A stretch of DNA of 64,000 nt, taken from Bacteroidota bacterium (GTDB lineage: Bacteria; Bacteroidota; Rhodothermia; Balneolales; HLUCCA01). The notes under the pieces were generated by a model. It did not search any database. It saw only the letters and a program-made list of their open reading frames with translations, and was not told the DNA's origin. Position 1 is the stretch's first letter. Each line of letters opens with the position of its first letter. The stretch lies in NCBI GenBank assembly GCA_020832235.1, contig JAFIEZ010000018.1:62001-126000 (forward strand), read 5' to 3'. This document shows, piece after piece, positions 1-8,124 of the stretch. A program made the translations under genes and the position numbers.

Positions 1-815
1 AGCAGGATGCAAACGGCGTTCGTGTTCAAATTCAGCATGAAACAGGTGAGCTAAAAGAATATCAATGCAGCTATCTATTGGGTGCAGACGGTATGTATTC
101 GGATGTTCGGTCGATGTCGGGCATTCCATGGAAAGGGAAAACATACAGCTGGCCTTTTTGCATGGGCGACTTCCCCGATAACACAAAATTTGGGTCTCAG
201 GCCGTAATTTATTTAACTCCCGAAGGGCTTGTAGAGTCGTTTCCCCTGCCAGGCGGACTCAGAAGGTGGGTAATAAATGTAGATCCGGATGCACCTATTA
301 CTGATGACAACAGTGATACGGGTGTTTGGCACACATCGACCGACGGGAAGCAGGTGCTCTCGGGACCCAATCCGACCGTAAATTTGCTTATAGATGCGGT
401 ATATCATCGAACCGGACATCAGCTAAGTCCTGCTGAAATGCACGTTTTCAGCAGTTTCAGGGCCCATCGCTACAGCTCCGAAAGCAGTGTAAACGGGAGG
501 GTGATACTACTTGGCGATGCGGCGCATGTTATTAGTCCGATTGGGGGCCAGGGCATGAATTTCGGATGGATGAACATCCGGGCATTGGTTGACAAATTGC
601 AACGGAAGAGCGATGGTGTGCACACCAGTAACAGTGATTTATCGGGTTACGACCGCTTTGCTGCTGGCAATGCACAAAAATTCGGTAAAAGAGCGCATTT
701 CAACACCCTGGTTGGTCTTCCGGGAAAACCAGCTTTCCTCATGGCATTGATTACGGATTTACTGCTAAGTGCTCCCTTGCAGGCACTTTTTGTACGTCGA
801 TTTACAATGCGTTAA
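1..815 (+). CDS. FAD-dependent aromatic-ring-type monooxygenase, 5' end missing
   Basis: The reading frame is open from the window edge, so the N-terminal FAD-binding GxGxxG region lies upstream and is not seen. What remains is about 270 residues. It holds the two diagnostic motifs of the PHBH/UbiH-type flavoprotein monooxygenases: the DG motif (LLGADGMYSDVR, near base 78) and the GD motif (LLGDAAHVISPIGGQGMNFG, near base 505), which bind FAD and NADPH. The family hydroxylates or epoxidises aromatic, polyketide or terpenoid substrates; the substrate cannot be read here. An internal TTG at 78 is not the real start, because the frame reads through it with good homology-like sequence upstream. 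Family is clear, substrate unknown. Confidence 0.85.
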   Translation, partial: QDANGVRVQIQHETGELKEYQCSYLLGADGMYSDVRSMSGIPWKGKTYSWPFCMGDFPDNTKFGSQAVIYLTPEGLVESFPLPGGLRRWVINVDPDAPITDDNSDTGVWHTSTDGKQVLSGPNPTVNLLIDAVYHRTGHQLSPAEMHVFSSFRAHRYSSESSVNGRVILLGDAAHVISPIGGQGMNFGWMNIRALVDKLQRKSDGVHTSNSDLSGYDRFAAGNAQKFGKRAHFNTLVGLPGKPAFLMALITDLLLSAPLQALFVRRFTMR

Positions 816-939
816 GGTTATTCTCGTTATCAGATGAATCGTACGGTATAGACATCATGTTTAAAAAATGCTACCATCAACACGATTTTACGTAAATTCC
901 CCCCGTGACATGAGGTCCAATTAACTAATATATGTATTT

Positions 940-3132
940 ATGAAACGAACAATTCTAACCGCAGTACTGCTGTCGGGTAGTTTGCTTGCTGCCAATAGCC
1001 TGCATGCTTCAAACGGCAACTCCGAAACCGCGGTTCCAACAAAAACTATGACAACTATTGAATTCGACGCGTCGAATCCTTTCTACGCACCAAGTACACT
1101 GCCATTTCAGGCGCCGGATTTCTCCGCTATTCAAACCCAGCACTATCTGCCGGCATTCATCGAAGGTATTTCGCGTGCCGCTGCTGAAATCGAAGAAATA
1201 GCCAACAATCCGGCTGCGCCAACGTTTGTGAACACAGTTGAAGCGATGGAGCGTACCGGCGACCTGCTGGGTCGTGTATCGCGGGTATTTAACAACATGA
1301 CATCGGCGCATACCAACGAAGAAATTCAGGCCATCCAGCGGGAAGTATCGCCTATGCTGTCGGCTCACAGTGATAATACTTATCTGAATCCTGCTCTTTT
1401 CGAACGGTTCAAAACCCTGTACGATACCATGGATTCCCTCGGACTGAATACAGAGCAGCAAATGGTGCTTACCCGGTACTACCGCAATTTTGTACGAGCC
1501 GGCGCACTGTTGGATGATGCCCAGCAGTCGCGCATCCGTGAAATTAATGAGCGGATGTCGCAGTTGAGCACCGAGTGGGGATCCAGCATGCTGGCTATCA
1601 CCCGCGAAAGTGCCGTGATTGTTGATGATGTAGCACTTCTGGATGGCATGAGCGATGCGCAGATTGCCGCCGCTGCCGCTGCTGCCCGAAACCGCGGCGA
1701 AGAAGGTAAGTACCTGCTGGCTATTACCAATACGACTCGCCAGCCTATTCTTACTTCCTTGAACAACCGCGAAATGCGTCAGCGTGTATTCGAGGCCTCC
1801 TTCAATCGCGGACTTGGTATTGACGGTGCCATTGATGTACGTCCGATCGTGTTGGAAATCGCTGCGCTGCGCGCCGAACGTGCACAGTTGATGGGCTACA
1901 ACAACTTTGCTGAATTTGCCATTGAGCCGAATATGGCCGGTACCCCTGATGCCGTTTTGGAGATGCTCACCGGAATGATTCCCGCTATCCATGTGAACAC
2001 TGAGCGTGAGGCCAATCAGATTCGCGAGATGATTATCGAGACCGGCAACAATCACGAACTTATGCCGTGGGACTGGGAGTACTATGCCGAAAAAGTGCGA
2101 CAGAAGCTGTTCGATATCGACGATGATGAAGTAAAACCGTATTTCGAACTCGAGAGTGTACTGAATAATGGTCTCTTTTATACCATGAACCGTCTGTACG
2201 GTATCACCTTTGAAGAGCGTTTTGACTTGCCCGTGTACCACGAAAGTGTGCGTGTTTGGGATGTGTTTGACCACAACGGCGAGCAGCTGGCCTTATTCTA
2301 TGGCGACTTTTACGCCCGTGACTCCAAGCGAGGCGGTGCGTGGATGAGCTCGTATGTTGGTCAGTCGGGTATGCTCGGCACCAAGCCTGTAGTTGTAAAC
2401 GTGTTGAACATTCCCCAGCCTGCTGAGGGAGATCCTACTTTGGTAAGTTTCCGAAATGTAGTGACCCTTTTCCATGAAATCGGTCATGGTGTTCACGGAA
2501 TGTTCTCGGATGTGTATTATCCGTCGGTTGCCGGTACCGCTACACCGCGTGACTTCGTAGAATTCCCCTCCACCTTCGAAGAAGATTGGGCGATTCATCC
2601 CGAGGTATTGGCCAATTATGCCCGTCATTATCGCACAGGGGAGCTGCTTCCACGGGAGCTATTGGATCGAGTAATTGCAGCACAGAGTTTCAATCAAGGC
2701 TTCGACACCTTTGAGTATGTAGCGGCTTCGCTGCTTGACCTGGAGTGGCACATGCTAACGCCGGAGAACATCCCAACCGATGTTGAGGCTTTCGAAGCGC
2801 AGGCGTTGGCCAAATATGGCATGGACTGGAACTTCGTTCCGCCTCGATATACCACTACGATTTTCAACCACGTGTGGCCGGGCGGCTATTCGGCTAACTA
2901 CTATGCCTACATCTGGAGTGAGATTCTTGCTGCAGATGCCTTTGCATATGTGCAGGAGCAGGGCGGATTGAGCCTCGATGTGGGACTGCGGTACCGCGAC
3001 ACGGTGCTTTCACGTGGTGGAAGCATGGAGCCGATGGAGATTTATATAAATTTCCGCGGTCAGGAACCGACCGTAGATGCGTTGCTTCGTAGACGCGGGC
3101 TGGTAGCGCCGGAAACAGAAGCGGGCCTGTAA
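940..3132 (+). CDS. dcp: Exported M3-family zinc metallopeptidase (Dcp/oligopeptidase A-like)
   Basis: A 730-residue thimet-oligopeptidase-fold peptidase, close to the usual 680-720 residues plus a signal peptide. Residues 1-23 form a classical Sec signal (MKRT, hydrophobic core, cut after LHA), so it should work in the periplasm. The zinc site HEIGH is at residues 512-516; the downstream acidic ligand is probably in the FVEFPSTFEE stretch about 25 residues later. The family removes dipeptides from C termini or cleaves short oligopeptides, which here suggests scavenging of periplasmic peptides. It appears monocistronic: a 124-nt spacer lies upstream and a structured stretch plus terminator follows. 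Oligopeptidase A (PrlC) is the alternative, but the signal peptide favours Dcp. Confidence 0.9.
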   Translation: MKRTILTAVLLSGSLLAANSLHASNGNSETAVPTKTMTTIEFDASNPFYAPSTLPFQAPDFSAIQTQHYLPAFIEGISRAAAEIEEIANNPAAPTFVNTVEAMERTGDLLGRVSRVFNNMTSAHTNEEIQAIQREVSPMLSAHSDNTYLNPALFERFKTLYDTMDSLGLNTEQQMVLTRYYRNFVRAGALLDDAQQSRIREINERMSQLSTEWGSSMLAITRESAVIVDDVALLDGMSDAQIAAAAAAARNRGEEGKYLLAITNTTRQPILTSLNNREMRQRVFEASFNRGLGIDGAIDVRPIVLEIAALRAERAQLMGYNNFAEFAIEPNMAGTPDAVLEMLTGMIPAIHVNTEREANQIREMIIETGNNHELMPWDWEYYAEKVRQKLFDIDDDEVKPYFELESVLNNGLFYTMNRLYGITFEERFDLPVYHESVRVWDVFDHNGEQLALFYGDFYARDSKRGGAWMSSYVGQSGMLGTKPVVVNVLNIPQPAEGDPTLVSFRNVVTLFHEIGHGVHGMFSDVYYPSVAGTATPRDFVEFPSTFEEDWAIHPEVLANYARHYRTGELLPRELLDRVIAAQSFNQGFDTFEYVAASLLDLEWHMLTPENIPTDVEAFEAQALAKYGMDWNFVPPRYTTTIFNHVWPGGYSANYYAYIWSEILAADAFAYVQEQGGLSLDVGLRYRDTVLSRGGSMEPMEIYINFRGQEPTVDALLRRRGLVAPETEAGL

Positions 3133-3326
3133 GTTTATTGCTGTAATCAGCAAACTGAACCGGTCTGATGGATGGGATTTCTTCGGAATGCCTGCCATCA
3201 AACCGGTTGAGGTCGTTACATACGCATAGTCTCAGCCAGGCCGGTTGTGGCAGGAAGCTTGACAATGTGGTCTGAGCTATGCGAATTGAGACTAACGTGC
3301 TGAGCCGCACATAACACATCACCATT
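3133..3326 (+). other. Non-coding stretch with two large inverted repeats
   Basis: No credible gene is present between the peptidase stop and the small minus-strand gene ending at 3444. Two strong hairpins are visible. The first pairs 3158-3171 with 3195-3208 (one mismatch in 14). The second pairs 3223-3235 with 3272-3283 (12 pairs, one bulged T). The segment 3228-3234 could instead pair with 3287-3293, so the second fold has an alternative. A terminator follows at 3327-3367. This may be a structured 3' UTR or a small RNA processed from it; no known RNA family was recognised. Confidence 0.5.
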
Positions 3327-3367
3327 AAAAAGCCCCATCCGAGTTTACCTCAGATGGGGCTTTTTTG
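3327..3367 (+). terminator. Rho-independent terminator
   Basis: GCCCCATC-C-GAG pairs with CTC-A-GATGGGGC around a short loop and is followed by six T. An A-run on the left side means it can also act on the minus strand, ending the transcript of the small gene at 3444-3623. It sits between convergent units. Confidence 0.85.
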
Positions 3368-3443
3368 TTCAAAACCGGCATTTCCCCTAGACAAATCAGG
3401 TACACATACACGGTTTCTGCCAGCACCAATTGGCGCTGGCAAA

Positions 3444-3623
3444 TTACTTACGGCGTAACTTTCTGTATGCGTAGGCTCCACCGGCTGCAGCCAGTAGAGC
3501 GAGCCCGCCATCAATAGGTGCTTGATCAGGGTCTGCAGGTAGCGGAGGAGGCTGCGAAAAGCCAATGCTGGTCAACACAAGGATGAACAGCACAGTTAGA
3601 GTAATGATGAGTATTGTTTTCAT
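3444..3623 (-). CDS. Small exported protein with PID-CTERM-like sorting signal
   Basis: A 59-residue protein with three parts. Residues 1-24 are a signal peptide (MKTILIITLTVLFILVLTSI, then GFSQ). Residues 25-36 are a short proline-rich mature stretch. The C terminus has PIDGG (36-40), a small-residue hydrophobic segment, and a basic tail ending RKLRRK. That tripartite pattern matches the PID-CTERM protein-sorting domain found in very short Bacteroidota proteins. Almost nothing is left besides the two sorting signals, so the mature product would be a tiny proline-rich peptide or membrane-held stub. It lies 84 nt downstream of the 1427-aa cargo gene, behind a hairpin. Real gene very likely; function unknown. 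Confidence 0.82.
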   Translation of the reverse strand: MKTILIITLTVLFILVLTSIGFSQPPPLPADPDQAPIDGGLALLAAAGGAYAYRKLRRK

Positions 3624-3651
3624 AGATATTCTGCATTTGGGTTAAATCGAT

Positions 3652-3693
3652 AAAACAAGACACCTGCTGTTTGTATTAGAGGCAGGCACCTTG
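3652..3693 (-). terminator. Hairpin with T-run after the large cargo gene
   Basis: On the minus strand CAAGGTGCCTGC pairs with GCAGGTGTCTTG (12 pairs, three of them G-U) and runs into TTTT. It ends the 1427-aa gene, or attenuates read-through into the PID-CTERM-like gene. Confidence 0.6.
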
Positions 3694-3707
3694 CTTCATT
3701 CATAGCT

Positions 3708-6700
3708 TTATTTGATGAGGGTGAGTTTTTGGGTAAGGACTTGTCCACCGGCATTGAGCCGGTACAGATAGACCCCACTAGCCAAACGGCCACCATCGAA
3801 GGTCACCTCATGTACCCCAGCCTGAACGGCTCCGTTAACTAACACCGATACGAGACGACCGGTTATGTCGAAGACTTCCAACCTCACCTCAGCCTGCATC
3901 GGCAGCTCGTAGCGGATGGTGGTAGTGGGATTGAATGGGTTCGGGAAGTTTTGCCTTAGGGCAAGCTCCGCCGGAAGGTTCGAGACATTTTCCAGGGAAG
4001 TATCAACGCCGGGGGTGATTACCAGCACCAATGGAGGCTCTGTTTCATCGCCACTTTCCATCAATACCGGTCCTGACATGTTGGCGTCATCAGCGCTGCG
4101 TTTCGAAAGCTCTCCCGAGGTATTACTTTGGATTTCAAACTGGATTGCATTCGCCTCACGCATGTTGATCAGCTCACCAGTCTGGGTGTCCCGGATTTCA
4201 AACTGCCAGTCGGACGGTAGATGATTCACCTCCCACGATAACTCCAGCGCTCCGGCTGCGAGGGTTCCGTTCACTCCAATCGCAACCTCCAAACTTTCGG
4301 TAAGGTCTGATGGCAAGGCGTTAATGTCGAGTGGGGTACCGTCTTCCGACCGGGTGAACAGGGAGATAAAATTCCTATTCAGCGGGGTCAACTTGAAGGC
4401 ATCCAGGGCATCGGTACCGGTGAGAGCATCTTCACTGAGCATGACGACTGCCCGGGATGAGCCCTGCTCTCCTTCTACCTTTAACGAGATGGATGGTACC
4501 CGTCGCTCGCGGGCAAATACTCCACCTGCACTTCGTATTTCATCGGTCATGGTGAGTACAGGATTTACGGCGTTAGCTCTCACCCAGAATCCCTGCCATG
4601 GTGCTATGTGACCTTCGTTGGGCAAGGTACCGGCCAGTCCGTTCCAGGACTGATATTCCCCGACTTCGTTGTTCCATACATAAAATACCGGATCAATATT
4701 GGTGCGTGTCCACCCTGTGGCAGCATCCCAGTCAATGGTGGCTCCGTAAGGATTACCTAGCAGATTCCAGCCTTCCGAATCGGGGTCACCGTTGGAGGTG
4801 AAGGATACATTGGGCTGAATGCTTCCATTGAACTGAGGGAGATCAGTACGAATTACCTTCGGAAATGCATCCGGGGTTCCGTCGCTGTTCTGATCATCGT
4901 AGATGAGGGCGATGAACCCTGTACCAGCTGCGGGAATATCATCAGCGGCGTCGATGGAGACAAAGCTGCGATCGGCTTCGTTGTAAACTAGCAGATTCGA
5001 GTCAAATCCGGCTTCTTCAGAGCTGGCCCCAGTAAATCCTTGTGTCCAGAATCCCTGGAACAGATTCCCGAAGGAGGCCTCTACGGGAGCACTCATCATG
5101 CGCCAGCCCTGGGTACCGATGATGAAGGTGCCGTAAGGATGGGTTTTGTCGCTCCGGATAACTCCGGTAACCAAGGTACCGTTGTTCTGGTTCGTGGTGA
5201 GATCGCGTATTACAGAACCCTCACTTTCGTTGAACGGGAAATAGGCAATAAGTCCGTCTTCATCGCCGTTGAGCGATTGGAACATGGTATTGCGGATGTC
5301 TTCCTCCGATCGGACGGTATTCCAGATACGCACTTCGTCGATATTGCCTTTCAATTCGGCACTTGTCCAATTTAAGTCTCCAATCCGTATGTCACGGGTA
5401 TTGGTAGCTCTTTCTCCGGTACCCAGAATGTTGTTGGCATTGGTAGGTGGAGTAAGTTCGCCATTTATGTATACGGCTACCGTGGAACCATCAAAATTGA
5501 CCGATATATGATACCAGGTATTCGAGTTGAAAAGCTCTGGTGCCACGTAGTTAATATCCGTCCCTGTCATCCTGAAAAAGATCTGCAGCCGTCTATTATT
5601 AACATGCATCCACCAACCGGATCCCGGGCTAACATGCTTTTCAATTAACCCATTACGGCGGTTGGTCAGTTCATCGAGATACACCCAGAACTCAATGGCA
5701 AGCTGTTCTGCTTCTTCGTAGATGTTATTATGGGGTATCACGGCCCGACCGTTGGTAAAGCTCAGCGACCGGCCAGCGACTTCGAGCACGATTTCACCTG
5801 GAATCGGGTTAATGGCCACGTGCTGCAAATATGGAAACGAGGCACCCTCTTCTATGGTCCAGGTATTGGTAAAATCAAAGCCGGTAAAGGATGCCGACGA
5901 CCGCATATCGCTACTGCTTAGACCGGCTCCAAAATCACTGGTTTGGGCTACCAGATCGGTGTTCCAGAATGTATTGGTTACCTCAGTTTCCGTAGCTCCC
6001 TCTCCTGTAAAGACCAACGGTTGTATTTCGTTTGCGTTGGCCAACGAACCCGCGAAATAGCTCGTAGCCAGCGTCCCTCTGTTGTCGGCTATCAGTCCGG
6101 CTGCCTCTAGAGCCGTAGTTCCTTCGGAAGTGATATCAACCAGGGCATAACTATCCTGAACCGTTCCGAAGTTAATACCAACCAGACCGCCCGCACGACT
6201 GCCCCCACGATCGCCGGATATCGTGCCGGTGATGTGCGATTCTTTCAGCAGGCCTTCATTATGGCCTACAATTCCACCTCCCAAGTTGAAATCACGTATG
6301 GAAACATCGATGAGGCCCAACCTCTTTATCACACCTGATGGTGCCACGTAACCGAACAGTCCCATAGTGGTAAACGCATCGGACATGTGAAGCCCTGAAA
6401 TGGAGTACCCTCCTCCATCAAACGTTCCGGTAAAATATTCAAAGAACATACTAATAGATCTTAGTCCCCGGCCGTTATTCCAAAGTACGCCGTCGGGGTC
6501 TCCGGTTTCGAAACTGGCATCGATGTTGTTTAGAAGTCGAAAATGGGATGAGAGATGATTCCTTACATTGTCCAGTTCCGTTATTGAACTAATTAGGAAT
6601 GGATCTTCTACGGTTCCTTCGCCACCGGCAAATTCACGGGTAGTGAAGGTCTGATACGGACTCCAGCTGCTGGCCCCCGTTGCGGTTTGAGCGCGTACAC

Positions 6701-7991
6701 TCCATCGATATTCCCGGTTAGCTTCCAATGCTCCTTGAAGCGTGTGAGACGTACCCGTAAGTCCGTCAACCTCGATTACGTCTGAGGCGGCCGCGGGGAG
6801 CCTTTCCACCTGTATACTATAGCTGACAGCATCAAGGTATGCCAACCATTCAAATTCAGGGAAGGTCGAGGTATTCTCGGTTAAATTAGCTGGGGCAAGG
6901 GGCTGCGGAAAATCACCCGGAAGGTTGTCTGGTTCGATTGACTGCAGATAGGGAAAAGACTGACCTTGATTAATAGACCAGATATCGGTGAAATCGAATC
7001 CCGTAAACGATGCAGCATCGCGCATTTGTGCCGCCGTGAGGGTAACCGCATGCTCATCTATTGGATTTCCCCATGATCCATCGGTAAAAATGTTTTCTTC
7101 ATCTTCAGAATCTGTTTCACCTATAAAACCGGTAAGTGTTACGTCATCAGCCTCTGGATCACTGGCAAGGACAGGACTGGAAGAGTAGCTATTTTTAATC
7201 ACCGCTTCCTCGGCATTAGAGCCTACAAACCCCGTCGCAGTACGACTTCCACTTACCACTCCTGTGGAAAATGTGTTTTCTATGCGCCCTGTATTTGTAC
7301 CAACAAACCCAGCACTCACTCCTCCAGTTACATCGGCAGTTGAAAAGGAGCGGGTGATTACGCCATCGTTTTGCATGGTCAGACCAGCGGCACCTGAGGA
7401 CATAGAATCTCTAGTTTCACTTTCAACCGTACCCATAGAACGGCTGAGAGTTATATTCCCTTGGTTTCTGCCCACTAATCCACCAACGCCTCTAATAAGT
7501 GTTTCACCAGTCCCCTTTACGAGCCCTTCATAGGATACTCGTTCGATGGTACCCTTGTTCACACCAGCAATCCCACCTACAAAATGATTTCCATAGACAA
7601 ATCCATTCGTCAAATTTAGGTTTCGTACAATACCTTCGTTCCCGATAACACCAAACATCCCTGTCCTGTCTGGTCTGAACGTATAGTACGTTTCCAGGGA
7701 GAATCCCTGACCATCAAACACGCCTGTAAACTCGGTGGTTGTATTACCGATGGGCTCAAATCCATCTTCCCAATCTAGTGATGCAGACAAGTTTATATCG
7801 GAGGTCAAGACGAAATGGTCTGCCCATGTATTCTCGTTCTGGGTCACCCAATAAAGATGCTCAATGGTTGAGATTTCGAATGGTGCTTTGTCCGTTCCGG
7901 AACCCGGTGGTGCCGTAGCTACCTGTGCATGAACGGAGAGTGTGCAAAGCATGAGCATCCCGAGCATCAGGATACTGTATCGCAGTGTCAT
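3708..7991 (-). CDS. Giant secreted GLUG/Fn3/LamG protein with type IX sorting domain
   Basis: A 1427-residue cargo protein. I start it at the ATG at 7991, which directly precedes an ideal signal peptide (MTLRYSILMLGMLMLCTLSVHAQ) and has a GGAAC ribosome-site-like sequence; the frame also has an ATG 48 nt further upstream. Residues about 90-340 and 500-700 hold GLUG-type repeats (GGLVGxNxGxI, GGIVGHNEG). About 363-450 is an Fn3-like domain, and about 742-902 a LamG/concanavalin-like domain (EFWVYL, WYHISVNFDG, IDEVRIWN). The last 85 residues are the type IX sorting domain (NFPNPFNPTT, TGR, GVYLYRL, KLTLIK). A surface adhesin or glycan-binding role is likely. It is divergent from the hybrid sensor, which may regulate it. 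Confidence 0.88.
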   Translation of the reverse strand: MTLRYSILMLGMLMLCTLSVHAQVATAPPGSGTDKAPFEISTIEHLYWVTQNENTWADHFVLTSDINLSASLDWEDGFEPIGNTTTEFTGVFDGQGFSLETYYTFRPDRTGMFGVIGNEGIVRNLNLTNGFVYGNHFVGGIAGVNKGTIERVSYEGLVKGTGETLIRGVGGLVGRNQGNITLSRSMGTVESETRDSMSSGAAGLTMQNDGVITRSFSTADVTGGVSAGFVGTNTGRIENTFSTGVVSGSRTATGFVGSNAEEAVIKNSYSSSPVLASDPEADDVTLTGFIGETDSEDEENIFTDGSWGNPIDEHAVTLTAAQMRDAASFTGFDFTDIWSINQGQSFPYLQSIEPDNLPGDFPQPLAPANLTENTSTFPEFEWLAYLDAVSYSIQVERLPAAASDVIEVDGLTGTSHTLQGALEANREYRWSVRAQTATGASSWSPYQTFTTREFAGGEGTVEDPFLISSITELDNVRNHLSSHFRLLNNIDASFETGDPDGVLWNNGRGLRSISMFFEYFTGTFDGGGYSISGLHMSDAFTTMGLFGYVAPSGVIKRLGLIDVSIRDFNLGGGIVGHNEGLLKESHITGTISGDRGGSRAGGLVGINFGTVQDSYALVDITSEGTTALEAAGLIADNRGTLATSYFAGSLANANEIQPLVFTGEGATETEVTNTFWNTDLVAQTSDFGAGLSSSDMRSSASFTGFDFTNTWTIEEGASFPYLQHVAINPIPGEIVLEVAGRSLSFTNGRAVIPHNNIYEEAEQLAIEFWVYLDELTNRRNGLIEKHVSPGSGWWMHVNNRRLQIFFRMTGTDINYVAPELFNSNTWYHISVNFDGSTVAVYINGELTPPTNANNILGTGERATNTRDIRIGDLNWTSAELKGNIDEVRIWNTVRSEEDIRNTMFQSLNGDEDGLIAYFPFNESEGSVIRDLTTNQNNGTLVTGVIRSDKTHPYGTFIIGTQGWRMMSAPVEASFGNLFQGFWTQGFTGASSEEAGFDSNLLVYNEADRSFVSIDAADDIPAAGTGFIALIYDDQNSDGTPDAFPKVIRTDLPQFNGSIQPNVSFTSNGDPDSEGWNLLGNPYGATIDWDAATGWTRTNIDPVFYVWNNEVGEYQSWNGLAGTLPNEGHIAPWQGFWVRANAVNPVLTMTDEIRSAGGVFARERRVPSISLKVEGEQGSSRAVVMLSEDALTGTDALDAFKLTPLNRNFISLFTRSEDGTPLDINALPSDLTESLEVAIGVNGTLAAGALELSWEVNHLPSDWQFEIRDTQTGELINMREANAIQFEIQSNTSGELSKRSADDANMSGPVLMESGDETEPPLVLVITPGVDTSLENVSNLPAELALRQNFPNPFNPTTTIRYELPMQAEVRLEVFDITGRLVSVLVNGAVQAGVHEVTFDGGRLASGVYLYRLNAGGQVLTQKLTLIK

Positions 7992-8053
7992 ATAGTTCCT
8001 TTTTTTCGTGTTTCCTTGGCGCGTTTGACTACACTTCAAGATTACCGTTTTGA

Positions 8054-8091
8054 ATCTTTGAAATCGTCCAGATTATCTTTAAAATCATCTA
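8054..8091. promoter_or_regulatory. Direct repeat, AraC-type operator candidate
   Basis: ATCTTTGAAATCGTCCA (8054-8070) and ATCTTTAAAATCATCTA (8075-8091) match at 14 of 17 positions and start 21 nt apart, two helical turns. This is the usual geometry of AraC-family half-sites. The site lies in the divergent promoter region between the 1427-aa cargo gene and the hybrid sensor, whose C terminus is an AraC DNA-binding domain. Confidence 0.5.
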
Positions 8092-8124
8092 ACCCATTAT
8101 TCATACGCTCTTATTTCGATCATT

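Noticed and set aside
1009-2274. A 421-codon open frame on the minus strand inside the M3 peptidase gene
   Set aside because: It lies entirely antisense to a gene with clear motifs, has no recognisable domain or signal, and its composition follows the codon pattern of the plus-strand gene.
3133-3326. Signal recognition particle RNA, 6S RNA or tmRNA in the structured stretch after the peptidase
   Set aside because: None of the conserved sequences of these RNAs (for example the GGAAGCAGC loop of SRP RNA) is present.
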